From Apricaphanius iberus (lineage: Eukaryota > Chordata > Actinopteri > Cyprinodontiformes > Aphaniidae): 64,000 bases of DNA. Below are positions 33,018-45,150 of the stretch, piece after piece. How positions within the stretch are numbered: position 1 is the stretch's first letter; each line of letters starts with the position of its first letter. The notes beneath the pieces were generated by a model. The model saw only the letters and a program-made list of their open reading frames with translations, was not told the DNA's origin and did not search any database. The translations under genes were made by a program, and so were the position numbers. The stretch lies in contig JAPXFQ010002718.1 in assembly GCA_028564705.1 (NCBI GenBank), positions 992,001 to 1,056,000 of the forward strand, given 5' to 3'.

Positions 33018-34710
33018 AGCCCAAACCTGCGATTCCTAATATGATTCTGCTGATGCTTGTGCCTGCCTGTAGGTTAAAGCTCAACAGCGGATCTGACCGC
33101 TGTCAGGACTGACGTTTTCTCTGGCCTTGACCTTTTGTGATGTTAGGTTGCTCATTTCAGTTTGTCCGGTCACAGTGTTGCCATGTTCTTCCTGCCTTTT
33201 ATTTTTTTTTCAATGTAACCCAAATAATTTATTTATTACTTAGCATCTGAATGTGGGAAGTTTCTTTTCTTTTATAAACCCAGAGTTTAACAGGAGCGAC
33301 TGAAAAGTAGGTCACAGGTGTGCGTCTGTGTTAGTTTGTACATTTTTGTACATTCACTACAAATGTGTCCTTTTTTTTATATACAAGAAAGGAGGAGGAA
33401 GAGTCAAGTCTAGCTGCTCGAAAGAAAGACGCCCCCTTCGTTAGCACGGACTCGTGTGTGTGCCTGTCTGCTGCGGAGTCCAGTCAGGACTTGAAATGCA
33501 CCCATGGTTGTGAGGATGTGCCAAAGAGCCTGTTTACTTCCATGTCTTGCCTCTGTAAAAGCTGTTTACATGGGAACCTGATGGTGGAGAGCCACACACA
33601 CACACGACGGACGGAAACGGACTAGAACGGCTTTGGGCGTAATCCCGCTTCCTTAAAGACTTCACGGGATGACCGTTCTTACTGTAGAGATCTATTTATT
33701 CCATTTGAAAGCCGAACATGAGTTAAAAGAAAAACGGGCGGGGGGGGGGGCTTGAGATCTCTCAGTCCACACTCAGAAACATGTGCGACCTCTGGATCCG
33801 GAGGCTGTAATCTGAGCTCTGTCTTCTTGGTTTTTGTTCGTTTTAGGTCACCGTGTTCAGAAGTGAAGCGACATATAAAGGGTCCATGTAGATTGTTGAC
33901 ATTTTTCTGGTCTGTTCCAGTGTTTTCCCATGTTTAAAACATGACTGTTCAATCCAAATGATTCCTCAACCCTTTTATGGACTATATACATACCTATATA
34001 ACTACATATAATTAAAGAAGCTGCTGGTGCTAATAGAGCCGTCAGCATTTCTGTTAGCAAAGTAGGTAAAAAAACAAAAAAACAAGTGATCTTAAATTCC
34101 TTTTTTGTGATTTGATTTCAACATTTGATGCTTTGTATTTTTATTGATCAGTGTTTCTGTATTTGCAGTCCTGCAGAGGTAACTCCTTGGGTATTTTTTT
34201 TTTCATTGATTATTATTTTTAGCTGTTATTTCCTCAAGCTAAAACTTGGTGCTGGTGGGAATATTGGCGACTGATCTTCACGCGACGGTCCCATCTTTTC
34301 ATCAGCACACTAGCATCCTCCTCCTCTGCATTCTCTACGAAAAGGCCCAGAGTGTACCTGGCAGAGCGTCGGCTGAAGCAACTCGCTGTTCTGTGTGCGG
34401 GTGTGTGTGTATGTTTTATGTTTGAGTGTGTTACAATAGCAGCTGAGGAACAAACCGTACTCAACACAGCGGGTAAGCGAATCAACTCCAGAAAAAAAAA
34501 GGAAAAAAAAAACAACAATAAATGTGATTTCAGTATCAGAACTTGTAATTATTTATTTTGTACCCTTATGGAACCCTACACACGCTCCTGGGTTTATATT
34601 TATATTGTTAAAGGGACAAATACAAAGTTCACTTTTTTCATTCTTTTGTGTCACCCGTTGGGTCTCTGCTGCCTCTATAAACACTCCAAACATAAATAAT
34701 AATAAAAAAA
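33018..34710. other. Downstream flank or distal wiz 3' UTR
   Basis: No coding exon. The stretch has UTR-like composition and ends with AATAAA hexamers at 34517-34522 and 34701-34706. It could be the distal end of the wiz transcript or plain intergenic DNA. Confidence 0.3.
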
Positions 34711-35214
34711 CATCAATTTTGTTTTCACATTTTTGCTGTTTGATATCTTGTGCTTCTAAAAGCAGTTTGATAATGTGGCTTCTTGTGACGTCACAATGAG
34801 CACAATTTTTAAATGACAGCCCCCCTGCCTTTCAAACCCACTTCTCATCTGTCAAACCCTCGCCCATAAATCAAACCTTTGCTGCAGTATAGAACTTCTG
34901 TAATAATATCAGGTCAAAACAAGCTGATAAACAATTCAATAACTGACATATAGATGACTAATGTTGGGTAAATCGGGCCGACCACAGCTGGTTGTAGACT
35001 GGATTACAGAGGCATTTATTGATTATTTTTTTCATTAATGTTGACATATATAAAAGGAGGACTTTGAAGTTATTTTTATTGGAGCATACGGAGGAAAAGA
35101 CCGATAAAGTAATGTCCAGAAGAGTAAGGGGCCAAGACAGAGAACCCTTTTTTTTTATCTGAGCTTTTTGGTTGCTGTATTTTGTGTGTGTGTATCCATG
35201 TATGTTGGAAGTAT
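34711..35214. other. Intergenic, nothing recognised
   Basis: AT-rich sequence without coding, RNA or clear repeat signals. Confidence 0.4.
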
Positions 35215-35336
35215 ACAGGGCTGCAGTAGCACTGTTGCCTTGCAGCTAGAGGGTCCTGGTTTCAAGTCCCAGCCAGGGGTCATTCTGAATGGAGTTTGTT
35301 TGTTCTCCCTGTGCATATGTGGGTTCCCTGGGAATC
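35215..35336 (+). mobile_element. tRNA-related SINE-like fragment
   Basis: GCTGCAGTAGCACTGTTGCC followed by a box-B-like GGTTTCAAGTCCC and then ATGGAGTTTGTTTGTTCTCC matches a widespread fish tRNA-related repeat. The 5' box A part is damaged. Confidence 0.5.
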
Positions 35337-35705
35337 GATTCAAACGTCAAGAATCTATACCGATTCCCAAGAGTTGGAATCGATAAGATTCAATTCAATC
35401 TGATGTAGTTCGATATTGTTCAGTGCAATTAAAAGGTTTTTTGTTTTTTTTACTGTTATCTTAATTATATACCTGACATTCAATGACTTAACACCGGGTG
35501 AGTAACAGTTCACCATGGGAAACTGTATTAACCCTGCCAGATACAAAACTTAAAATGGCCGTCTGAACTTTTCCTTCCCATTTCAGCTTTAAAAAGGGCA
35601 AATTATCAAAAAAATAAAATAGATTTTTGAACTTGTGAATCGATTCGATTTCTACGAGAATCGATTCAGAATCAATTTTTCGATTATTTCAACACAGCTC
35701 TACTG
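35337..35705. repeat. MITE-like repeat rich in GATTC/GAATC
   Basis: GAATCGATTC-type motifs near both edges (about 35331-35345 and 35637-35668) and a right edge CAACACAGCTCT suggest a non-autonomous DNA element. Left terminus unclear because it abuts the SINE-like fragment. Confidence 0.4.
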
Positions 35706-36574
35706 CTGATGCTGTTGGTGTTTATGGGCCCATTGAGGATTTATTGGGCTACTTCATTTTTAAAGTCTATGGGCTACATATAGTCCTCACGCATGGTGCT
35801 TACACTGTAATTAAAATATCACAAATTAGATTTCAAATGTGATATAAGGAATTAGAAGGGGCATGTAGATTTGTTTACACATTTACATTTGCTCACTTTA
35901 TAAGGACACAATTAGTCATATTTAATTCAATTAAAAAAATATCCCATCATAGTACTTCCAAGTTCGGAGGTCACCATGCTGGCTGCTAGCTTAAACAGCA
36001 ATTAAAATGGAGCGCCATCATCAGTGGTACACAGACAAAAGACATTTAAAAAAATACTGACAGGAAGAATATTTTTTCATTGACATCAATGCTAAAAAAC
36101 ATCTATCAAATACGGGGAATTAGATATGTTTTAAATGGATAAATATGACATAATTTTGTTTAATGTTTATTACACAGAAATGAGTCTTAAATAACTATAA
36201 TAAATAAGAGTACTTTACTATTCTTGACTATTGGAATTTCGAGTAAAATATAACATTTGGCCCTCTGATAGATTTCAATATTGGCACCCTGCTCTAGTAG
36301 ACAGAGCTACAGATAGAATTGAATTTGTCCACTAGGGGGAGATGTATAACATTCTTTAATTTCAGTGAATACATTGCCTTTGCCTCAGTTAATGAGAACG
36401 TCAAATTTGATTAAGTAATGAACTCTGGTGATTATGGCTTACGGATTATAAAAACCTGATAGTTTATTTGTTGTTTTTTTCCAGAAAGTTAGAAAACTGC
36501 AGAGAAGCAGAAATGCTGTGACCCGCACAGTCATGCTGCTGACCTGACAGGTAGGCCACAGAAGGAGCCTGCTG
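35706..36574. other. Intergenic, nothing recognised
   Basis: AT-rich sequence with no supported feature. Confidence 0.4.
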
Positions 36575-36670
36575 TTCAAAGTTTTGTATCCAAGCACTTT
36601 AATAGAAAGTTGAGTGGAAAGAAAAAGTTTGGCCGGGAAAACAAACGGGGATAACTGAAGCTTTGATAGC
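36575..36670 (+). mobile_element. Tc1-like fragment
   Basis: TTTGTATCCAAGCACTTTAA and AAAGTTGAGTGGAAAGAAAA match the HTH-coding part of the same Tc1 family as 8725-9580. Only about 95 bp remain. Confidence 0.55.
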
Positions 36671-36799
36671 ATTTTTAAGTAAAAAGTCCCTCCAAGTGTT
36701 TCAGGTCAGGCCTGTTTTCTGGACAATCGAACACGGTAACCCCATGGTTATTGAATCATAACCTAACTTCTCAGCAGAAAGAAGCATGAAAAAAAAAAT

Positions 36800-37802
36800 T
36801 ATAGGAAACGTATGTAGGATTGTGGCCAAAAGCGGCACTGCAATCACATTCAAAATACTGTAGAACTGTGTATCCCTTCCTGACTCGAGGTTGCCAGCTG
36901 CTGCGGGATCCAGCAGGAATGGCTGACCCTAACTAAATAACATTAGCAATGGTCAGACAGGTTAACTTGCAGCATGTGTAGTCCACAATGTACGCGAAGA
37001 ACGAATGAGGAATTATTTGTACCGAGGTACAGGTTACTCAATTACGTTTCACATTGCCAGAATCGACGTGCTGTTGTTTTCCTCGACAGTTCAGCATAAT
37101 GACAAAGAAACGGGCCCGGATGCTAATGTTAGCAATGACGACTCACCGTTTTTATCTCCCAAACAATTCCTTACATTTTCAATTTGATGACCAATCTCCT
37201 CCATATGCGCTAACGTAACGTTACATTCCACGAACATGCATAACTTTGTTCGACTGTCGTGAATACTTGAAATGTCAATTTACATTAAGTACAAGTAAGT
37301 TAGCCAAACATTGGTGAATCTTACCTGTCCAGGAGAAAATTGGCAACGTTGACGTCTGTATTCAAATTCTTCTCCATTTTCAGCCGTCTCCATCTTTCAA
37401 AGGCATCTCCTATACAAATCCTTGTTTTATTTCGGACTTTGTCACGACGCATTTCGGATTGATAACGAGGTCTTTTAGGTTTCGTAACGTTATATATGTT
37501 TTGTCCGTAACGTTTGGAGCTTCAGCTGTGGTAAACAGAGCAGACCTGGCAACCCGGATGAGGAAACTCTACTGACTTCGTGATTTGTAGATGGCTTGAG
37601 GGTGGAGCCTCAGACCAAAACAGAACGGGAGAACAATAACATCACTTGAGGGCTGCAACTTTCACTTTTACATAACAAAGTCCTGGCCGGACCACTGTTG
37701 ACAGTGATATAACTTCAAAAGAATATGATTTCTTAATGTCTAGTGACATATCAGAGCCATTTTATGATTAATTAAAATAAATTTCTTACATACGTTTCCT
37801 TT
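36800..37802. mobile_element. 1-kb non-autonomous DNA transposon
   Basis: The left end ATAGGAAACGTATGTAGGAT and the reverse complement of the right end (AAAGGAAACGTATGTAAGAA) agree at 18 of 20 positions. The interior holds no transposase. Superfamily not certain because the target duplication is unclear. Confidence 0.65.
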
Positions 37803-38299
37803 AAAGTTACAAGAAATAAAGGCTTGAAATGTTTCACTATTTCTAATAAATCTGTAACACACTGAACTGATGTAAAATATTTTAAATGTTTTGTACTACA
37901 TTTAATCTTTTTTAAATATATCTGCATAAAATGCATGGATTTGCTAATAATTAATAATTGAACCTTTTAGTATATTCAGAATTACAAGCTTCGTCTGTTT
38001 GTGCTAATGCTTTAAATAAGCATTCATTCTGTCCAGTAGGTGGAGGTACAGTACAATAATTTGTTGTAGAGATTACACCTACAAATATGTGAGAAACAAT
38101 CTCTTTAAGAAGCTGCTACAAAGTGGAAGGACCAGCAGTACACTACTGATCCCAACCAGGGGTACGCATACGCCTGTACGTGAGCACATTACCCAGGCGA
38201 CGTGGAAATATTTAATATTTCATTTCCCAGATGATGGGTATCAGTCATTCATCAGCATTTGCTGTGCCCTGGTAAAAACACTGATATGGTTTTTTCAGT
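37803..38299. other. Flank of the LINE
   Basis: Sequence between the DNA element and the recognisable LINE start. Some of it may be degenerate LINE 5' sequence. Nothing definite. Confidence 0.35.
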
Positions 38300-38302
38300 G
38301 TT

Positions 38303-38662
38303 TTGTTCAAACACATTGTTATCCATGCTGGTGGCAACGACACCCGGCGACGGCAGTCGGAGGTCACTAAAATTAGCGTAGCTTCGGTGTGTAGGGCTGC
38401 CAAAAAGATGTCTGACTCTGTAATTTTTTCTGGTCCCCTGCCTGATCGTACTAGCGATGACATGTACAGCCGTATGCTTTCGTTCCACCTTTGGTTGTCA
38501 AGGTGGTGTCCAGAAAACGATGTGGGCTACATTGATAACTGGGGGGCCTTCTGGGGAAAACCTGGACTGTTACGTAGAGACGGCATCCATCCCACCGAGG
38601 ACGGAGCTTCGCTTCTTTCCAGGAACATTGATAGGGTTATCTCTAGTTCCCCAAAGCCGTGA
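38303..38662 (+). pseudogene. LINE ORF1 fragment, SGNH/esterase-like domain
   Basis: About 119 residues. HIVIHAGGNDTRRRQSEV near the start (the GGND block of SGNH hydrolases) and GLLRRDGIHPTEDGASLLS near the end (the DGxHP block with the catalytic Asp/His) identify the esterase-type ORF1 of L2/CR1-type LINEs. The catalytic-Ser block upstream is absent, so the domain is truncated. No ATG at its start. Confidence 0.7.
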
Positions 38663-38857
38663 CAACCCAGAGTCCAGATCAGGGAACCCAGAGTCCAGGT
38701 CAAGGAACAGGGACTGCCACCCACCCACTACCCTATAGAGATAGTTTCCCGTCCACTACCCAAAACTAATGAATTAAAAGTTAATGCTACTAGAGCAAAG
38801 TATAAAAATCTCATAAAGATAAATAAAACTCGGACTGAACATAAAAACAAATCAATT

Positions 38858-41739
38858 AAATGTGGTTTACTAAACATAAGATCTCTCCCCTCAAAAACAC
38901 TCTTAGTAAATGACTTAATTTGTGAAAATAATATTGATTTGTTTTGTCTTGCAGAGACATGGTTGCAGGAAGAGGACCATGTCACAATAAATGAGTCAAC
39001 TCCCCCTAGCTACTTAAACTTTAGTGTCCCTCGAAGTACTGGTCGAGGAGGTGGAGTAGCAACTATCTTTCATTCCGATTTACTAATTAATCTCCAAAAA
39101 AATAATAGTTACAGTTCCTTTGAGCATCTAGTTTTTAGCTTTCCTCATACACATAACAAAGCAGTAAAGCCACTTTTGTTTGTGGTCTTATATCGTCCAC
39201 CAGGACCTTATTCTCAATTTTTAGATCAGATTTCAGATTTTCTATCTGACTTAGTTTTAAACACTGATAAAGTCATTATAGTCGGAGACTTCAATATTCA
39301 TGTTGATAATGAAAGTGATAGTCTAAATACAGCTTTTCACACTATCCTAGACTCAATAGGCTTTACTCAAAATGTGCAGGGACCAACACATTCTTGTCAC
39401 CACACTTTAGATCTTGTGCTGACTTATGGCATTGACTGTGAAGAAATAACAGTCTTTCCACATAACCCTATCCTGTCTGATCATTTCCTTATCACTTTTA
39501 AACTTACTCTAATGGATCATATCAAACCTGAAAGAAAACTTCATTATACCAGAACGTTATCAGACAACGCTGTAGCAAATTTTAAAGAAGCTCTTCCAAC
39601 TTTAATTTCCTCAGTTTATAAATGCAGAACAGAAAACAGTGATTTAACTCGTGACCCCTCACAACTTGACATTTTAGTTCATAGCGTTAATTCCTCCCTG
39701 CGTCGGGCAATAGACAAAGTTGCCCCCTTGAAAAGGAAGGTGGCTAGCCATAGAAGATTAACTCCCTGGTTTAATTTAGAGCTACGTACCCTAAAGCAGA
39801 ATGTTAGAAAACTAGAGAGAAAATGGCGCTCCACGCATTTACATGATTCCTTTTTAATATGGAAAAATAGTTTATTGCTATATAAAAAGAGCCTTCACAC
39901 AGCTAGAACAGCATATTATTCATCTTTAATCGAGGAGAATAAAAATAATCCTAGGTTTCTTTTTAATACAGTTGCCAAACTCACACAGGATCATAGCTCT
40001 ATCGAGCCAACCATTCCCCAAGCTCTAAGCAGTGACGACTTCATGCAATTCTTTATAAATAAAATAGACTCCATAAAGAATAAGATAATTGGGAACCTTC
40101 CCAATATGCTTGCTTCCTCCTTAGTTAATGAGGCAGCCTCAAAAATGGTGGAACCTAATATATGCTTAAACTGCTTTAATGCAGCCGAACTTTGTGATGT
40201 ACTAAAATTATTAGCTTCATCTAAACCTTCAACTTGCGTTTTAGACCCAATCCCAACTAAACTCTTAAAAGAAGTTTTCCCTCTGATCGCTGCTCCAATT
40301 TTAAATATAATGAATCTATCCTTAGTCAATGGATATGTACCACAGGAGTTTAAGATTGCTGTAATTAAACCTCTACTTAAGAAACCCTCTCTTGATCAAA
40401 ACGACTTAATTAACTATAGACCGATATCTAATCTTCCCTTCTTATCTAAAATTCTTGAGAAAATAGTTGCACACCAGATATGTGAGCATTTAAACAATAA
40501 TGAGCTGTTTGAGACGTTTCAGTCAGGCTTTAGAGCTCATCATAGCACTGAAACAGCTCTGGTGAAGGTTACTAATGATATTCTCATAGCCTCAGACAAT
40601 GGACTGGTGACCATTCTGGTCCTGTTAGATCTCAGTGCTGCCTTTGACACTGTTGATCACAATATTCTCATAGAAAGGCTTCAAAGTGTCGGTATAATAG
40701 GAACAGCACTAGGTTGGTTTAAATCTTAAATTTGTCTAACAGATTTCAGTTTGTTCAGGTAAACAATAGATCTTCCTCAACCTCAATAGTTACTTGCGGA
40801 GTACCACAGGGTTCAGTGCTTGGGCCGATTCTCTTTACTATATATATGCTTCCTATTGGTAAAATAATTAGGCAGCATGGGATAAAATTCCATAGTTACG
40901 CAGATGATACACAGCTATATCTATCCATAAATCCTGATGAATCCAATCAGTTAGGTAGACTACAGGCATGTCTGGAAGACATAAAAACTTGGATGACTCT
41001 AAACTTCTTGCTTCTAAATTCTGATAAAACAGAAGTTGTCGTCTTTGGACCAGAAGCTCTGAAAAAGAAACTACTTAGTCAGCCCCTTCACCTGGACGGC
41101 ATTAAATTAGCCTCCAGTAATAAAGCAAAAAACCTCGGTGTCATTTTTGACCAAGATATGTCATTTAGATCTCACATTAAAGAAGTCTGTAGGATTTCCT
41201 TTTTTCACCTTAGGAATATTACAAAAATTAGAACCATCCTGTCCAGGAGTGATGCTGAAAAACTAGTCCATGCCTTTGTTACTTCAAGGCTGGATTACTG
41301 TAACTGTCTATTATCAGGTAGTCCACAGAATACAATTAAAAGTCTTCAGTTAGTTCAAAATGCTGCTGCTAGGATTCTGATGAATATTAAAAGAAGAGAT
41401 CACATTTCCCCTGTTTTAGCTTCTCTTCACTGGCTCCCAGTAAAATCTAGAATAGAATTCAAGATCCTCCTTCTGACATATAAAGCCCTTAATAATCTAG
41501 CTCCATCATACATAAGAGACCTGATTGTTCCATATGTTCCTAACAGAGACCTTCGCTCTCAGACTGCAGGTTTACTGGTAGTTCCTAGGATTTCTAAAAG
41601 TAGAATGGGTGGCAGATCTTTCAGCTATCAGGCTCCCCTCCTATGGAACCGGCTCCCAGGGTTGGTTCGTGAAGCAGACAATTTGTCTATCTTTAAAACT
41701 AGGCTAAAAACTTTCCTCTTTGACAAAGCTTACAGTTAG
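38858..41739 (+). pseudogene. LINE ORF2: endonuclease and reverse transcriptase with one frameshift
   Basis: The endonuclease part begins [13 protein letters not shown] and includes [17 protein letters not shown] and LSDHFLITF. The RT part includes [45 protein letters not shown] (first catalytic Asp), GVPQGSVLGPILF and SYADDTQLY (catalytic YADD). The C-terminal region has RLDYCN, LVQNAAAR and SLHWLPV, ending FLFDKAYS at 41739. The frame stops at TAA 40727-40729 and resumes one frame over from 40732. Comparison with the family suggests a 2-nt insertion just after GWFKS. Otherwise the ORF is open, so the copy is relatively young but inactive as read. Confidence 0.88.
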
Positions 41740-41891
41740 AGATATGTTTATAGGTAGTTAGAGTCAGGTCAGACAGGTAGATAGGAAGAGACAGGTTAAT
41801 GTTAGTAGTCAGGCAGAGTGTCAAAAGTTAGGAAGAGATAGGAAGAGGTAGAGTAGCTAGGTAGAGATAGATTAATGTAAGCCAGGTAAAG

Positions 41892-42312
41892 ATCCGGAGC
41901 CGGTCGCGGCTTACCGCCGCGGAAGAAATGCGCCCACGACGGGGCCAGCCAGCGCCGGAGAGAGGTCCCTCAAGGGGATCCTCCCGCACAGTGCGGCCGC
42001 CCATTACCTGCCGGGTTGAATCCCCCGGGCAGACTGTGCGGACCCCACCCGTTTATCTCTTAAACGTTTCTCGCCCTCTTCAACTCTGTCCTCTCAGTTC
42101 TGTCTATTTTTCCTTAAGATAGTTCTGTCTATTTTTCCTTAAGATAGTTGTCGACTATCGGTCTCGTGCCGGTATTTAGCCTTAGATGGAGTTTACCACC
42201 CACTTTGGGCTGCATTCTCAAACAACCCGACTCCGAGAAGACCCCGGCATGACGGGGGCCGTTACCGGCCCTACACCGTCCACGGGCTGAGCCTCGATTA
42301 GGGGGACTCAGA
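41892..42312 (-). pseudogene. Partial 28S rRNA sequence, antisense to the LINE
   Basis: Read on the minus strand this matches the 5' region of vertebrate 28S rRNA (D1 to D2 side). Conserved stretches on the plus strand include CTATCGGTCTCGTGCCGGT (42155), AGATGGAGTTTACCACCC (42184) and CGTCCACGGGCTGAGCCTCG (42277), in the correct order and spacing for the complement of 28S. The left end, CCGGAGCCGGTCGCGG, matches the D2 region. It is diverged and carries an exact 25-bp tandem duplication (42096-42120 and 42121-42145). It is GC-rich against AT-rich surroundings. Not a functional rRNA gene. Confidence 0.85.
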
Positions 42313-42370
42313 CAGAGTGTTGGTAGCCAGGTCTCCTAGTAGCTAGGAGACAGGTTAATGCAGATACTTT

Positions 42371-43277
42371 TAACTTCACGCGTGGATTCGAGGCAAATAA
42401 ATCAGTTAAAGAAAAGATTCATGGACACTTTAATGAAGGCATGTTGCTACTGGGAGCGTTTATTCACTTTTGCACGCAGAATGATAGTCGCTCCCATTCA
42501 CTTACATTGTTTATGCTAAGCTAAAGCTAAATCAAACAAACTGCTGGCAGATCAGGAGAATCACTGAGCTGGTTCCAAAATCTTTTTTTCTCACTGATCT
42601 AACGCTGCAGGATATGGCAACTAAAATTTTACTTTGGGTTGGAATATACATTAATCATGCAGCTAACTAGCAAAATAGCTTGAGGGGACTTTCCCTGCGG
42701 ATGTGTGTCAAACACGAAAAGGCAGAGAAAGCAGCAAAAGGTAGAGCTGTAGTTCTGAGAGAATGGCAAAGCTTAAAGAAGTAAATAATGACGTTGATTA
42801 TTTCATTTGTATGAGACACTTTTGATCGTTAACATCATCGCAACAAATCAGTTAATCACTCGATTTAGCCTAAACAAAGTAAATACTTCTTTGGAATTGC
42901 ATTGTTGGCAAACAAGAAAGCCATGCCAAGGAAATGGCTTCTAGAGCCCAACTAATGACATGTAGACGGATTTGGTAATGGAGATTTACAGGATGAAGAG
43001 ACTAATGGCTGAAGGGAAACTATTAAAGGGATCAGATTCTCTCACAATGGAAGAAATCGATCCACTACGTATACCTAGGAAGTCGAACCTTGACCGGACA
43101 AACTTTGCGTGCACATTCATGCACATATGTGTGCATGAATAATATATAACTATACTCCATTCCCTACTGTTAACTTGTTTTTTCTTTCTTTACATGTTTT
43201 ACCATTTGAAGTCGGTGTTGTTGTTTTGAGAAAAAGGAAAATTAAGCAAATACCTGGAGTTTAAAAACTGAATTTAG
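42371..43277. other. Intergenic, nothing recognised
   Basis: No coding signal. Composition is typical of the surroundings. Confidence 0.4.
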
Positions 43278-43283
43278 AAGAAA

Positions 43284-43321
<38 letters not shown>

Positions 43322-43334
43322 AAAAGAAAGAAAA
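43278..43334 (+). repeat. (GAAA)n microsatellite
   Basis: About 55 bp of AAAG repeats with minor interruptions at both ends. Confidence 0.93.
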
Positions 43335-44069
43335 TGAACAAACATCTGGACTCAATAATCCCCATATCCCTAAATGTTCAGAGAGCAAAACACCTTTTTC
43401 TTATAGAGTTTTATTTGAACAGCAGCTCATTTTCTAAGTGAACAAAGATATCTCCTGTTCCTGAGAACATCGGTCCACACTGCAATATTTTCATTCAGGA
43501 AGGGAAAACTCGCCAGGATACCATGAAGAGGAAGAAGGACCCATAAAAACAAGTACGGCTAAAGCTAAAGGGGATTTATTGCTGAAACACACAGGTTATA
43601 CACCAGGAAAAGTTGTATAACTGTGTTTCTTTTTTCCGCTCAAGTAATTAAGTAATTAAGCTCTACAGAAGCAGCACCAGAATCAGTAGTTTTGTTAGTA
43701 AGGAGAGCCGCTTCCCAAACCACTGCAGCCTTGATTCAGCAGGGTCAACAGTTCACAGCTGGGATAATCACTTCCATTAGCTGGGGAAGAAAATATTTAC
43801 AAAATGATTTCAGATGAAAGCCAAAAATATTCTTGAAGTTTTAATCGGGTGATCTGCTGAAGTTCGTCAGAAGATGAATAATCACAGAATTAGCTACATC
43901 CTTACATCTCTTATCACATACCACACAGGAGGCAATGATTTTTTATCTCATTCTCAAAGAGACTTTGAATCAACAGAAATGCTGTTTAGTTGGTGTAGCA
44001 AAGAACTAAAAATGAACAGAGGTCTTCGAGCAGTGTGACAGTTTTAGCTACCTGTGAAGAGTTGGACTG
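43335..44069. other. Intergenic, nothing recognised
   Basis: No supported feature in this stretch. Confidence 0.4.
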
Positions 44070-44940
44070 AATAGTCGAGTCACTTTTATTTGTATAGCAC
44101 ATTTATAAACAACAGGAGCTGACCCAAAGAGCTTTACAAGGCAAGAGAGAGGTTGGGCAAAAACAGTTAAAAACAGACGGGGGCACAGGGATACACAGGT
44201 CTGACAAATAATGTATGGAAATAATTACAGTAAGAAAAAACACTATTAACTCAATATAATTAAGAAAGAGTGCAATTTCAACAAAGATTAGATCAAAAAA
44301 AGGAAAAAAATAAGATATAAAATAGGAAAATAATATGAAATTGGGTAAAACAAATAAAATGGTAAAAAAAAATATATAAGGATATTAAGGGTTGTGAAAA
44401 GCAGCAGAGAAAATATACATTTTTAAATAAGATTTAAAACAGGCAAGTGTGGTAGAGGACTTAATGTAGGGTGGAAGGGAATTCCATAAAGTTGGACCAG
44501 CAACAGCGAATGCCCGGTCCCCTTTGGTTTTAAGACGTGTGCGGGGGACAGATAAGAGCTGTTTAGAAGATGACCGGGTCGACCTAAGGGTGGAGGGTGT
44601 TGAAAGCATTTCTGCAATATAGGGGGAGTATAATTTTAAAATCAATTCTGTATTTAACAGGGAGCCAGTGCAGCTGAGCCAGGACTGGAGTGATGTGCTT
44701 TCTCTTTTTAGTACCAGTAAGCAATCTGGCTGCCGCATTCTGGACCATCTGTAGATAATGAATGCTGGATTGGGTCAGACCTGTGTATAATAATGTGCAA
44801 TAATCAAGTCTGGAGGTAATAACAGCATGCATAAGAATTTCAGGATCATTCTGGGAAAAGAAGGACTTGAGATTAGCAATTACTGTAAATTGATAGAAAC
44901 CACATCTGACCACACTATTGATTTGTTTATTAAAATTTAG
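44070..44940 (-). mobile_element. LINE 3' end, minus strand (L2-like)
   Basis: On the minus strand, 44913 to 44584 encodes VITSRLDYCTLLYTGLTQSS, LQMVQNAAARLLTGTKKRKH and QLHWLPVKYRIDFK. After a frame change, 44738 to 44385 continues with FAVAGPTLWNSLPPYIKSS and FKSYLKMYIF. This is the C-terminal region of a LINE ORF2. The 3' tail, with TTTATTTGTATAGCACATTT on the plus strand, ends near 44075. It belongs to a different subfamily from the 38.3-kb element and is 5'-truncated in the post-RT region. Confidence 0.75.
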
Positions 44941-44984
44941 AGAGCTATCCTACATGACATTTCCTGGCTCATCTGTGCGCAGTC

Positions 44985-45150
44985 TGCTGTTTTTGTAGCT
45001 TTTAAGTGTGGGTGTGTGTGTAGGCTGATGGGTTGGGTTGGGAGGGGGGTGTAGTTGAGATGATAATTTTGTTTTTTGTTGGAGGGTTTTGGGGTCATTT
45101 TAAATCTGTAAAGCACTTTGAGAAACTGTTTGAAAAGCGCTGAGAAATCC
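44985..45150 (+). mobile_element. LINE 3'-tail fragment, plus strand
   Basis: CTGTAAAGCACTTTGAGAAA followed by CTGTTTGAAAAGCGCTGAGA matches the 3' end of a common fish LINE. No coding sequence is attached. Confidence 0.5.

Larger units (their letters stand above)
38300..42370 (+). mobile_element. L2-type LINE, 5'-truncated, with 28S-bearing 3' region
   Basis: In order: an esterase-like ORF1 fragment (38303-38662), an endonuclease plus reverse transcriptase ORF2 (38858-41739), then a 3' region with repeated motifs such as AGACAGGTTAATG (about 41790 and 42347). An antisense 28S rRNA fragment (41892-42312) lies between two copies of related motifs (AGTAGCTAGG near 41852 and 42336). The start of ORF1 is missing, as expected for 5' truncation by target-primed reverse transcription. 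Boundaries are approximate and no target duplication was identified. Confidence 0.85.

Noticed and set aside
41928..42122. 64-codon frame in the GC-rich segment after the LINE
   Set aside because: The segment is antisense 28S rRNA sequence, not a protein gene.
41892..42312. A true rDNA unit
   Set aside because: Only part of 28S is present, it is diverged and internally duplicated, and LINE tail lies on both sides.
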